Shown here: positions 7,854-17,300 of the stretch, piece after piece
How the letters are laid out: every line of letters begins with the position of its first letter
Numbering within the stretch: the first letter of the stretch is position 1
Source of the DNA: Bradyrhizobium sp. Leo170
GTDB taxonomy: Bacteria; Pseudomonadota; Alphaproteobacteria; Rhizobiales; Xanthobacteraceae
DNA: 36,293 bases
Direction of reading: 5' to 3'
Assembly (NCBI RefSeq): GCF_004296405.1
Contig: NZ_PSRR01000047.1
Location: 1-36,293, forward strand
Position numbers and translations under genes: made by a program
Notes under the pieces: model-generated
What the model was told of the DNA's origin: nothing
What the model saw: only the letters and a program-made list of their open reading frames with translations
Databases searched by the model: none

Positions 7854-8111
7854 CATCCACCTCCCTGTGTGTGGTGTGTCGTCATCTTTCGAGTTCTCTT
7901 GCAGACGAGCAAAAGTACGATCGTGAAAGTCGATGGTCCAATGACCCGTGGCTATGGAATCGATGCCATCGACGCGAAAGATCAAAGCCCGCCAGCGGTG
8001 AGCCGCGGAGCGAATGCCCCGCGAGGCGTCGCGGGTTCACCGAACTGGAGACCCTGCGGGTATGATTGGCCGCGGTACCCCGGGTGCAGTGATCGACTGC
8101 ACGAGAGACGC

Positions 8112-8603
8112 TCAATCCGGAGTGATATTCGGGATCGGGAGTTGTGCCAGATCATCCTCGTAGCTGGCCTGAGGGCTTTCGTTGTGGCCGGGAGTTGTAA
8201 CGTCCAGGCGTGTGGTAATATCCGCACTAATGCCGAGAATTTGGCCTACGGGACAGAGGTTTGCGGCTTCCAGCAAGAATGCGCGCTGCTGCGCGTCGAG
8301 TTCTCCCCCCAGCACGAGGGTGCGCTCGAACGAATCTCTTTCGCCCTGGGCGCCGTGGTGGAAGCTGACGCCCACCTCCACCCGCTCCAGCGGTAGTTTC
8401 TGGCGCCGAGCCTGAAAACGAACGCTCATAGCGGTGCATGCGGCGAGAGACGCGCTGAGAAGGTCGTAAGGATTGGGACCGGAAGAAATGTGGCCGCCGC
8501 CATCTGGGCCGCCGACAGGAAACCGAGATTCGCCGACATGGCCAACCAGCGCGCCATGATTGGTGGGGTCGCTTGCGACGACGACTTCGCGGATCTTGGT
8601 CAT
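8112..8603 (-). CDS. OsmC/Ohr-family peroxidase
   Basis: A 163-residue OsmC-family protein, a cytoplasmic thiol peroxidase class that reduces organic hydroperoxides. Both redox cysteines are present: Cys56 in SLAACTAMSVRFQARR and Cys117 in AANLCPVGQILG. GPNPYDLLSASLAAC is the family hallmark. The C-terminal 30 residues after LDVTTPG are longer than usual and look unstructured. The start at 8603 gives a normal N-terminus (TKIREVVVASDP), with only a weak ribosome site. It is divergent from nothing obvious; the upstream 160 bases are non-coding. It is consistent with the oxidant-defence content of the neighbourhood. Confidence 0.9.
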   Translation of the reverse strand: MTKIREVVVASDPTNHGALVGHVGESRFPVGGPDGGGHISSGPNPYDLLSASLAACTAMSVRFQARRQKLPLERVEVGVSFHHGAQGERDSFERTLVLGGELDAQQRAFLLEAANLCPVGQILGISADITTRLDVTTPGHNESPQASYEDDLAQLPIPNITPD

Positions 8604-8767
8604 GATAAGGTCCCGATCGTTCGAATGATTGATCCACCGGCTTCGACGAGTGTGTACGCCAGTGGCAGCGCAAAATAATTCTTAGCGTTCGTGCGAGCTC
8701 TCAGTGCTGCGTCCGCTCCAGCCAGTGCGTTCAGCAAGTAAATCCGGCGACCATTCGGGTAAAGCTA

Positions 8768-9000
8768 TCATGTCCATAACCGCCAGGAATGCTCCGTGAA
8801 GTCAGTGTCGAAGTCCCGGTGAGCAAATCCGTGAACGCGTGTAGCGGGCTTGATGGTGTTTCCGTTCACGAACAATGCATTGACTTCCAGCGAGCCGAAG
8901 TCCCAGTCGGACAGAATGCGAACGAGCGCACCGCTTTCCAACTCGGCCCCCACACTATTGAGGCCCGAGGCGACGACGCCGCGACTGAACGCGACTTAGA
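8768..9000 (-). pseudogene. LysR-type regulator C-terminal relic
   Basis: The minus strand reads GAELESGALVRILSDWDF, then EVNALFVNG and KPATRVHGFA, the end of a LysR substrate-binding domain (family pattern: ELxSGxLVRxLPDW, then kPaxRaFxDFL). The DNA-binding half is absent, and a stop codon lies just upstream in the same frame. The sequence is not like the C-terminus of the intact LysR at 22.2 kb, so it came from a different regulator. Element A copy 3 begins about 65 bases beyond its truncated upstream edge. Confidence 0.7.
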
Positions 9001-9065
9001 AGTCTCTGCAGAATGAAAACGTCGCGGTTTCGAGTGCTCTGCGGATTGTGGCATTCCTCGCTACG

Positions 9066-9180
9066 GCGTCACGCTCGCGCGGCGAGCGACAATAACGACT
9101 GTTTATCGACTCCATGGCGAGAGGTGATTTCCGTCGCCGGCTTTGCAAGGTCATTCTCCAAAGCATCGTCGAGCCGAAAC
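9066..9180 (+). promoter_or_regulatory. Element A copy 3
   Basis: This copy reads on the plus strand: GCGAGCGACAATAACGA, a partly decayed core (GTTTATCGACTCCATGG), then GGCGAG-N11-GTCGCC with one dyad mismatch, and GCAAGGTCATTCTCCAAAGC shared with copy 4. No gene follows within 350 bases except the RND adaptor at 9536. It abuts a dead LysR fragment, the usual divergent arrangement of such regulators. Confidence 0.5.
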
Positions 9181-9535
9181 TTGCGGTTCCGCGATCGACA
9201 CGCGGAACACGATGGAAGATTAAAAGGCAGTGGGTCGATATGCAAAGCAACGACGTAATTGAAATCGTCGCGCCCTTGGGCACGCTGACATTACGAGAAG
9301 TGTTTTGGCAAGTGCGTTCGACTCCAGTTTGACGACGAAGCCGGTTGGGCCAAGGTTCGAGTCTCGGTTAGGTTCAGGGATTTGTCCGAGAGAGCGACAG
9401 CGCCATCGAAATCAAGTTCGAGATCGGCATCGGAACGGCGGTGCGAATGCTGCCGCCTTTATTGAGACCGGCCGACGGTAGCCGTGCGACCTGTCCAATT
9501 CAATTGCAACATTCTAGGTCCTTGGAGAGACGGAA
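9181..9535. other. leader region before RND operon, no gene recognised
   Basis: About 355 bases downstream of Element A copy 3. A short frame at 9241-9339 has no recognisable motif. No terminator or RNA gene was seen. It may be the promoter region of the RND operon or the remains of the gene that copy 3 once served. Confidence 0.4.
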
Positions 9536-10780
9536 GTGAGTACGACTGGCAGAACCGAGCCTCCGGCTCCGGCGCGCGGTTCGTTTCGTCGCCTTCGATG
9601 CGGCGGCGCGCCGATCGGTCTGCTGTTCGCGCTGGCGCTCGCTGGCTGCGACGAGAAGGCGCAATCGCAGGCGGCCGCGCCTCCACCGCCTCCGGTGACA
9701 GTCGCGCAACCGGTCAAGCGTACGGTCACCGACTGGGACGAGTTCACCGGCCGCTTCGAGGCGATCGAGGAGGTCCAGGTCCGCGCCCGCGTCGGCGGCT
9801 TCGTCAACAGCGTCGAGTTCAAGGACGGTGCGATCGTCCATGCGGGCGATCTGCTCTACATCATCGATCCGCGCCCGTTCGAGGCGGTCGCGTCGCAGGC
9901 CCAGGGCCAACTCGACGACGCGCGGGCCAAGGCAGAGCTAGCCAAGCGTGAACTCGACCGTGGGCTGAACCTGGTCCAGACTAGCGCAGTTTCCGTACAG
10001 GTCGTCGATCAGCGCCGTCAGGCCTTGCAGGCGGCTTATGCGGCCGAGACGCAGGCCGAGGGTGCACTGAAGGCCGCGCAGCTCAATGTCGAATTCACCC
10101 ACGTGCTGGCGCCGATCACCGGCCGCGTCAGTCGCCATCTGGTGACCCCGGGCAACCTCGTGCAGGGCGCCGATAGCGGCGCGACGTTGCTCACCTCGAT
10201 CGTGTCGCTCGATCCGATCTACATCTATTTCGACGTCGACGAGGCGACCTATCAGCGCAACAGCAAGCTGTGGTTCGAAGGCAAGCGGCCGAGTTCGCGC
10301 GATACGTCAAATCCCGTGCAGGTGACGCTGACCGGCGAGACAAAGCCCTCGCATGAGGGGAAGATGGACTTTCTCGACAATCGACTGGACATCTCGACCG
10401 CGACGCTGCGTAGCCGCGCGGTGGTTCCGAACAAGGATCTCTCGATCCTGCCGGGGCAATTTGGTCGCGTCAGGATCATCGGCTCGTCACCCTACGAGGC
10501 GCTGCTGATCCCGGACACCGCTGTAGCCACCGACCAGTCGCGCAAGATCGTGTTCGCGGTCAAGGACGACAATACGGTGGCGGCAAGGCCGGTGGTGCTC
10601 GGACCGCTTGATGAGGGCCTGCGCGTGATCCGCGAGGGTCTCAAGGCCGAGGATCACGTGATCGTCGACGGGCTGCAGCGCGCCCGCGTCGGCGCCAAGG
10701 TGACGCCGCAAATGGTCAAACCCCCGGCAGGGGATAGGCCGCCAGCAGGCGGCCAGCCCGCGGCAGGTGCCAAGCCATGA
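9536..10780 (+). CDS. RND efflux periplasmic adaptor (MexE-like lipoprotein)
   Basis: A 414-residue membrane-fusion protein that links an inner-membrane RND pump to an outer-membrane channel. It begins with GTG at 9536, with GGAGAG upstream. A lipobox, LALAGC, sits near residue 39, predicting a lipid anchor. The lipoyl-like halves are EVQVRARVGGFVNSV with FKDGAIVHAGDLLYIIDPRPFE, and VLAPITGRVSRHLVTPGNLV. Between them is the helical hairpin rich in Ala/Glu/Gln. The tail is a Pro/Gly/Ala-rich extension (PPAGDRPPAGGQPAAG). The stop overlaps the permease start (ATGA), so the two are one operon. Gene-level resemblance is to MexE/BpeE types. Confidence 0.95.
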   Translation: MSTTGRTEPPAPARGSFRRLRCGGAPIGLLFALALAGCDEKAQSQAAAPPPPPVTVAQPVKRTVTDWDEFTGRFEAIEEVQVRARVGGFVNSVEFKDGAIVHAGDLLYIIDPRPFEAVASQAQGQLDDARAKAELAKRELDRGLNLVQTSAVSVQVVDQRRQALQAAYAAETQAEGALKAAQLNVEFTHVLAPITGRVSRHLVTPGNLVQGADSGATLLTSIVSLDPIYIYFDVDEATYQRNSKLWFEGKRPSSRDTSNPVQVTLTGETKPSHEGKMDFLDNRLDISTATLRSRAVVPNKDLSILPGQFGRVRIIGSSPYEALLIPDTAVATDQSRKIVFAVKDDNTVAARPVVLGPLDEGLRVIREGLKAEDHVIVDGLQRARVGAKVTPQMVKPPAGDRPPAGGQPAAGAKP

Positions 10781-13700
10781 ATCTCGGCAGGCTCTCCATC
10801 AACCAGCCCATCCTGGCGATGGTGCTGTCGATCGTGCTCTTGATCGTCGGCGCGGTCGCCTACCGGACGTTGCCGGTCTCGGAATATCCGCAAGTGGTGC
10901 CGCCGACCGTTACCGTCACCACGCAATATCCGGGCGCCTCGGCGCAGACCGTCTCCGACACCGTCGCCGCCCCGATCGAGCAGGAGATCAACGGCGTCGA
11001 GGACATGCTGTATCTCTACAGCCAGGCGACCTCAGACGGCCAGCTCACCATCACCGTCACCTTCAAGCTCGGCACCAACCTCGACACCGCCCAGGTGCTG
11101 GTGCAGAACCGTGTCGCGATCGCGCAGCCGCGGCTGCCGGAAGAGGTGCAGCGCAACGGCGTGACCACGCGCAAGAACAGTCCGGACATCCTGATGGTCG
11201 TGTTCATGCTGTCGCCCGACGACACGTTCGATCAGCTCTACATCTCCAACTACACGCTGCTGCAGGTCCGCGATCAGCTTTTGCGGCTCGACGGCGTCGG
11301 CGACATCCAGATGTTCGGCGCGCGCGACTACTCGATGCGGTTGTGGCTCGATCCCGACCGGATCGCCGATGTCGGTCTGACATCGAGCGAGGTGGTGGCC
11401 GCGATCCGCGCCCAGAACCTGCAGATCACCGGCGGACAGATCGCCGAGCCGCCGATCGCCGATCGCGCATTCCAGCCGAACCTCGTCTTCACCGGCCGCC
11501 TCAAGGATCCCAGGCAGTTCGAGGACATCGTGGTGAAGGCCGGCTCCGACGGCCGTACCGTGCGACTGCGCGACGTCGCTCGCGTCGAGCTCGGCGCGCT
11601 GTCCTACACCACCAACAGCTTCATCCTGCGCAAGTCGGCCGTCGCAATGGTGGTGACGCAACGGCCCGGATCGAACGCGCTCGCCACCGCGAAGCATATC
11701 TCCGACACGATGGCGCAGCTCAAGACGAGCTTCCCGAAGGGGCTCGACTACAATATCGGCTACAACCCCACCGAATTCATCGCCCAATCGATCCATGAGC
11801 TGATCAAGACGATCTACGAGGCGATGGCGCTCGTCGTCATCGTGGTGCTGGTGTTTTTGCAGGGGTGGCGGCCTGCGATCATCCCGATCATCGCGATCCC
11901 GGTGTCGCTGGTCGGCACCTTCGCGGTGATGGCGGCGCTCGGATTCTCGATCAATAATTTGACGCTGTTCGGTCTGGTTCTCGCGGTCGGCATCGTGGTC
12001 GACGACGCCATCGTGGTGGTCGAGAATGTCGAGCGACATCTCCAGAACGGTATGAGCCGGCGCGAGGCGGCGCTCAAGACCATGGAGGAGGTCGGCGGCG
12101 CGCTGGTCTCGATCGCACTCGTGCTGTGCGCGGTGTTCGTGCCGACAGCCTTCCTCGGCGGCATTTCCGGACAGTTCTTCCAGCAATTCGCCGTCACCAT
12201 CGCGGTCGCGACCGCGATCTCCTGCTTCTGCTCGCTGACGCTGTCGCCGGCACTGGCCTCGCAGATCCTTACTCCGCACGAGGAGAAACGTCCGCCGGCG
12301 CGCTGGAACATCATCGCGCGCGGCTGGGACAGCTTTACTGCGCTGTTCAACCACATCTTCGATCGCCTGGCGCTCTGCTACGCGGCCGCGCCGACGTTGT
12401 GATCCGGCATACGGTGGTGATGCTTGTGATCTATCTCGCGCTGATCGGCAGCGCCGGCTGGCTAATCGCCACCACCCCGCAGGGCTTTATTCCCGCGCAG
12501 GATCGCGGTTACCTCATCATCTCGGCGCAATTGCCAGGCGCCGCGTCGCTGGCGCGGACCACTGCGGTGGTGCGCGAGATCGAGCGAATCGCGCTGGATA
12601 CGCCGGGCATCGTTCGCGTGGCGGCTTTTGCCGGCTTCTCCGGCGCGACGCGCACGCAGTCCGGCAATGCGGCGGCGCTGTTCCCGGTGTTCGATGAGCC
12701 GGAGGCCCGCCAGAAAAAGGGGTTGTCGGCGAATGCCATCACGGCCGAATTGCGCAAGCGACTGTCGGTGATCCAGGGCGCTTTCATCATCGTCATTCCG
12801 CCGCCCGCGGTGCCGGGTATCGGCACGAGCGGCGGCTTCACCATCCGCGTCCAGGATCGGCAGGGGCGCGGCCCTGAGCTGCTGGCGGCCGCGACCGACG
12901 AGCTCGTCGCCGCCGCGCGGAAGTCGCCAAACCTGACCTCGGTCTTCTCGCCATTCACGGCGAATACGCCGCAAGTGTTCGTCGACATCGACCGCGTCAA
13001 GGCGCAGAAGCTCGGGGTGCCGATCGCCAACATCAACGACACCATCCAGACCTATTTCGGCTCGACCTATGTCAACGACTTCAATTTGTTCGGCCGCACC
13101 TATCACGTCACCGCGCAGGCTGACCTGCCGTTCCGCATGGAAACCTCTGATCTCGCGCGGCTGCGGACACGCAACGCCGCCGGCGACATGGTGATGCTCG
13201 GCAGCGTCGTGGACTTCAAGAACATCTCGGGCCCCGACCGTGTCGCGCGGTACAATCTCTACTCGGCGTCCGAGCTGCAGGGTGAGCCGGCACCGGGCGT
13301 GAGCTCGACGACGGCGCTCAACACCATCAAGCAACTGGCTGACGAAACATTGCCGAGCGGCTTTTCCTTCGAATGGACCGATCTGTCCTATCAACAGGTG
13401 ACGGGTGGCAATGCCGGCCTCTATGTGTTCCCGATCTGCGTGCTGTTCGTCTATCTGGTGCTGGCGGCGCAATATGGCAGCTGGAGCCTGCCGTTTGCGG
13501 TGATCCTGATCGTGCCGATGTGCCTGCTGGCCGCGACCATCGGCGTGCGCATCATGGGGCAGGACGTCAACATCCTGACCCAGATCGGCTTCGTGGTGCT
13601 GGTCGGACTCGCGGCCAAGAACGCGATCCTGATCGTCGAATTCGCGCGCGATATCGAGGCCGAGGGCAAGCCGCGGCTGGAGGCGGTGATCGAGGCCTGC

Positions 13701-13949
13701 CGGTTGCGGCTGCGGCCGATCCTGATGACGTCGTTCGCCTTCATCCTCGGCGTGCTGCCGCTGGTGGTCTCGACCGGCTCGGGATCGGAGATGCGCCAGG
13801 CGGTCGGGGTCGCCGTGTTCTTCGGCATGCTCGGCGTCACGCTGTTCGGCCTGATCTTCACGCCGATCTTCTACATGGTGGTGCGCAACCTCGCGGAAGG
13901 CAAGAACGAGGGCAAGCCAACCCAGACGACCGCGGCCGCGGCGGAGTGA
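10777..13949 (+). pseudogene. RND efflux permease (HAE1, MexF-like) with a one-base frameshift
   Basis: About 1057 codons in two frames encode a complete hydrophobe/amphiphile efflux permease. The first frame (10777 to TGA at 12402) contains the family start MNLGRLSINQPILAMVLSIV, the porter domain and the proton-relay helix GIVVDDAIVVVENVERH. Near 12385-12398 the frame shifts, in a way that fits loss of one base, and resumes as VVIRHTVVMLVIYLAL with GFIPAQDRGYLI and the second helix bundle (VLVGLAAKNAILIVEFARD), ending at 13949. With the lesion the product stops after roughly 540 residues and should not work. No outer-membrane channel gene follows. Apart from the lesion both halves are well conserved, so a recent mutation or a sequence error are both possible. 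Confidence 0.93.
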
Positions 13950-13984
13950 GTCGCGGCGGCGCCGATGCGCGATGAAGCCGGAAC

Positions 13985-14150
13985 ACTATCTCAGTTACAC
14001 TGAGGAGCGCGGAACGCGCCTGGGCTCGACGACGTACCGTCTCTGCCGAGGCCAGCATGCGCGCCAGCATCGGAAGGATTTCCGTTCCAAGATCGGTGAG
14101 CTGCGTCAGCTGGCGCTCGGGATGGCTGAGTTCCAGCTCGAGTCTCGGCA
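13985..14150 (-). pseudogene. LysR N-terminal relic, copy of the 22.2 kb gene
   Basis: The minus strand reads ERQLTQLTDLGTEILPMLAR and MLASAETVRRRAQ, almost the same as ERQLTQLTDLGKEVLPMLER and TVASAEAVRRRAQ of the intact LysR at 22180. This is the linker-helix part after the helix-turn-helix. The DNA-binding helices and the entire effector domain are missing. It lies between the RND permease and the sensor kinase and is a short dead fragment. Confidence 0.75.
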
Positions 14151-14352
14151 CCCTCAGGGCGGGTAAATCGCTCCAAATTGCTGCTAAACGAAGGAGGATC
14201 CGCGTCCGCCGTACCCGGCAAGATGGAGGGCGGCTGGCATTTCTCGGGCGATGGAGTACGATTTCTCCAGGCTGGAGAGGGGCCGCGCGTGCGGCACGCG
14301 AAGAGCTTGATCAGCCGACTTCAAGCCGAAGCTCGACGCCGGAGTCTGACAG

Positions 14353-17300
14353 ATGGTGCAGCAGCCGCTGAACGTCGCGTACTCGGATGGTAGCTCTCAG
14401 GTGTTGTGGGAGGACGGCGAGCGCGTGTTCAGCCGTGGCTGGCGACTGGACGACAATGGCAACCGCCTCGCCGTACTGCTTGTTGCCCCTGCCGCCGACC
14501 ACCCGTCTCGGACAAGACTCGATCGCCTCACGCACGAATACGAACTGAAAGATGAGCTCGACGGGGCATGGGCGGCGCGGCCGCTGGCCCTCATGCGCGA
14601 CGCCGGTCGGACCGCGCTGGTGCTCGATGATCCGGGCGGGGAGCCGCTCGATCGTTTGCTCGTTGGGCCCATGGAGGTAGGACGCTTCTTGCGCCTTGCT
14701 ATCGCTGTTAGCTCGGCTCTGGGCAAGCTTCATCAGCGCGGGCTCATCCACAAAGACATCAAGCCAGCTAATATTGTGGTGGACTGCGCGGATGGACACG
14801 TGCGGCTCACCGGGTTTGGCATCGCATCGCGCCTGTCCCGCGAGCGGCAGGCGCCCGAGCCGCCCGAGACCATCGCCGGTACGCTTGCCTACATGGCACC
14901 CGAACAAACCGGGCGGATGAACCGTTCGGTCGACGCCCGCAGCGATCTCTACGCCCTCGGCGTCACGCTGTACCAGATGCTCACGGGCGTTCTGCCCTTC
15001 ACGGCGGCCGATCCGATGGAATGGGTGCACTGCCATATTGCAAGACCACCGGCGCCGCCCAGCGAGCGGTTAAAAAACCTCCCAGCCTCCGTCTCTGCGA
15101 TCATTATGAAGCTGCTCGCCAAGACTGCTGAGGAGCGTTACCAGACGGCTGCAGGCGCCGAGAGCGATCTACTGCGTTGCCTTGCTGAATGGGAAACCCG
15201 AGGCGATATCGACGAATTCCCGCCCGGGGAACACGACACTCCGGACCGGCTGCTGATCCCCGAGAAATTGTATGGTCGGACAGCCGAGATCGATACCCTG
15301 CTTGCCTCCTTCGACCGTATCGTCGCCGGCGGCAGGCCGGAGTTGGTGCTGGTTTCCGGATACTCCGGCATCGGCAAGTCCGCGGTCGTCAACGAGCTTC
15401 ATAAGCCACTTGTTCTGCCCCGCGGTTTTTTGCATCGGGCAAGTTTGACCAATACAAGCGCGACATCCCCTACGCCACCCTTGCGCAGGCCTTGCAGAGC
15501 CTGATCCGCCCGCTTTTGAGCAAGACCGAAGCGGAGCTGCGGCAATGGCGGGAGGCGCTGCTCGAGGCGCTCGAACCGAACGGTCGGCTCATTGTTGATC
15601 TCGTCCCGGAATTGAAGCACATCATCGGCGAACAGCCGCCGGTCCCCGAGCTGCCGCGACAGGATGCACAGGGCCGCTTTCAGCTGGTGTTCCGGCGATT
15701 TATCAGCGTATTCGCGCGGCCGGAACATCCGCTCGCCCTGTTCCTCGACGATCTCCAATGGCTCGATGCAGCAACGCTCGATCTGCTCGAGGATCTGTTG
15801 ACCCGGCCGGATGTGCAGAACCTATTGTTGATTGGCGCTTACCGCGACAACGAAGTCGATCCCATCCACCCGCTGATGCGCAAGCTCGAAGCGATGCGCC
15901 AAGCTGGAGCGATATTGCAAGACATCGTATTGGCACCCCTAACCTGTGAAGACTTGGGACAACTAATCGCGGATTCTGTTCACAGCGAACCAGAGAGAAT
16001 CACGCCGCTGGCGCAGCTGATCCACGAGAAGACAACCGGCAATCCGTTTTTCGCTATTCAGTTCATTTCTGCGCTCGCCGACGAAGCATTGCTCACTTTC
16101 GATTATGGCGAGGCTCGATGGTGCTGGGACCTGAATCGCATTCACGCCAAAGGTTACACCGACAATGTGGTGGACCTTATGGTAGGGAAGCTGAACCGCC
16201 TGTCCGCCGAAACTCGAAACGCATTGCAGAAGCTCGCCTGCCTGGGCAACGACGCAGGGTTCACCATGTTGCGGATCGTTTACCATGACTCCGCCGAGGA
16301 GATGCATGGCCAGCTTTGGGAAGCGGTGCGAGCAGGGCTGATCTTTCGTTCGGAAGATTCCTACAAGTTTCTCCACGATCGTGTCCAGGAAGCCGTCTAC
16401 TCCTTGATCCCGGAGGAATCGCGTGCCGAAGCCCATCTCCGAATAGGGATGCTGCTCGCAGCGCAGACCCCTCCAGAGAAGCTGGAGGAGACGATCTTCG
16501 AAATCGTCAATCAGCTCAACCGCGGCTCGCATCTCATCACGTCAATTGAAGAGCTTGAGCGGGTCGCGGAGTTGAATTTCATTGCAGGTAGACGCGCCAA
16601 GACCTCGACAGCCTATGCCTCGGCGCTGAACTATCTGCTCTCCGGCGCGGCACTGCTGCCACGGGACTCTTGGGAGCGCCAGCACGACCTGATCTTTGAG
16701 CTGGAGCTGCACCGGGCCGAATGTGAGTTTCTCACTGGTGCACTGGCGGAAGCCGAGCAGCGCCTGGCGGTGCTGTCGGCCCGTGCCGCAACGACGATCG
16801 AACGAGCCCGCGTCACGTGCCTGCAGGTGGATCTTTACACGACCCTGGATCAGGGCAGCCGCGCGATCGCAGTCGGTCTCGACTATCTCCGCCACCTGGG
16901 TATCGACTGGTCGCCGCACCCGACGGAAGACGAGGCTCGGCGCGAGTATGAGCGGATCTGGTCCCAACTCGGCTCCCGCACGATAGAAAGCCTCATTGAT
17001 CAGCCTTTGATGAGCAATGCCGCATCGCTCGCGACGCTCGACGTCCTGACGAAGCTCGGGCCGCCTGCACACTATACGGATGCGAAACTACGTTCGATGG
17101 TCATCTGTCGAGCAGTCAATCTCAGCCTCGAGGGCGGCAATTGTGACGGCTCGTGCTACGCCTATGCAGTGCTTGGCAGGCTTGCTGGACCGGAATTCGG
17201 CGACTACCAGGCGGGACTTCGATTCGGCCGTCTCGGCTATGAGCTGGTCGAACAGCGCGGGCTAAAGCGCTTCCAGGCCAGGACCTATTTGAACTTTGGA

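Noticed and set aside
6897..8396. 499-codon open frame on the plus strand
   Set aside because: It lies antisense to the quinone oxidoreductase and OsmC genes, which have clear motifs; its own translation has no recognisable domain.
11032..12354. 440-codon open frame on the minus strand
   Set aside because: A GC-rich antisense shadow of the RND permease with an Arg/Asp/His-rich, motif-free translation.
12462..13472. 336-codon open frame on the minus strand
   Set aside because: Antisense to the second half of the RND permease, which shows strong family motifs.
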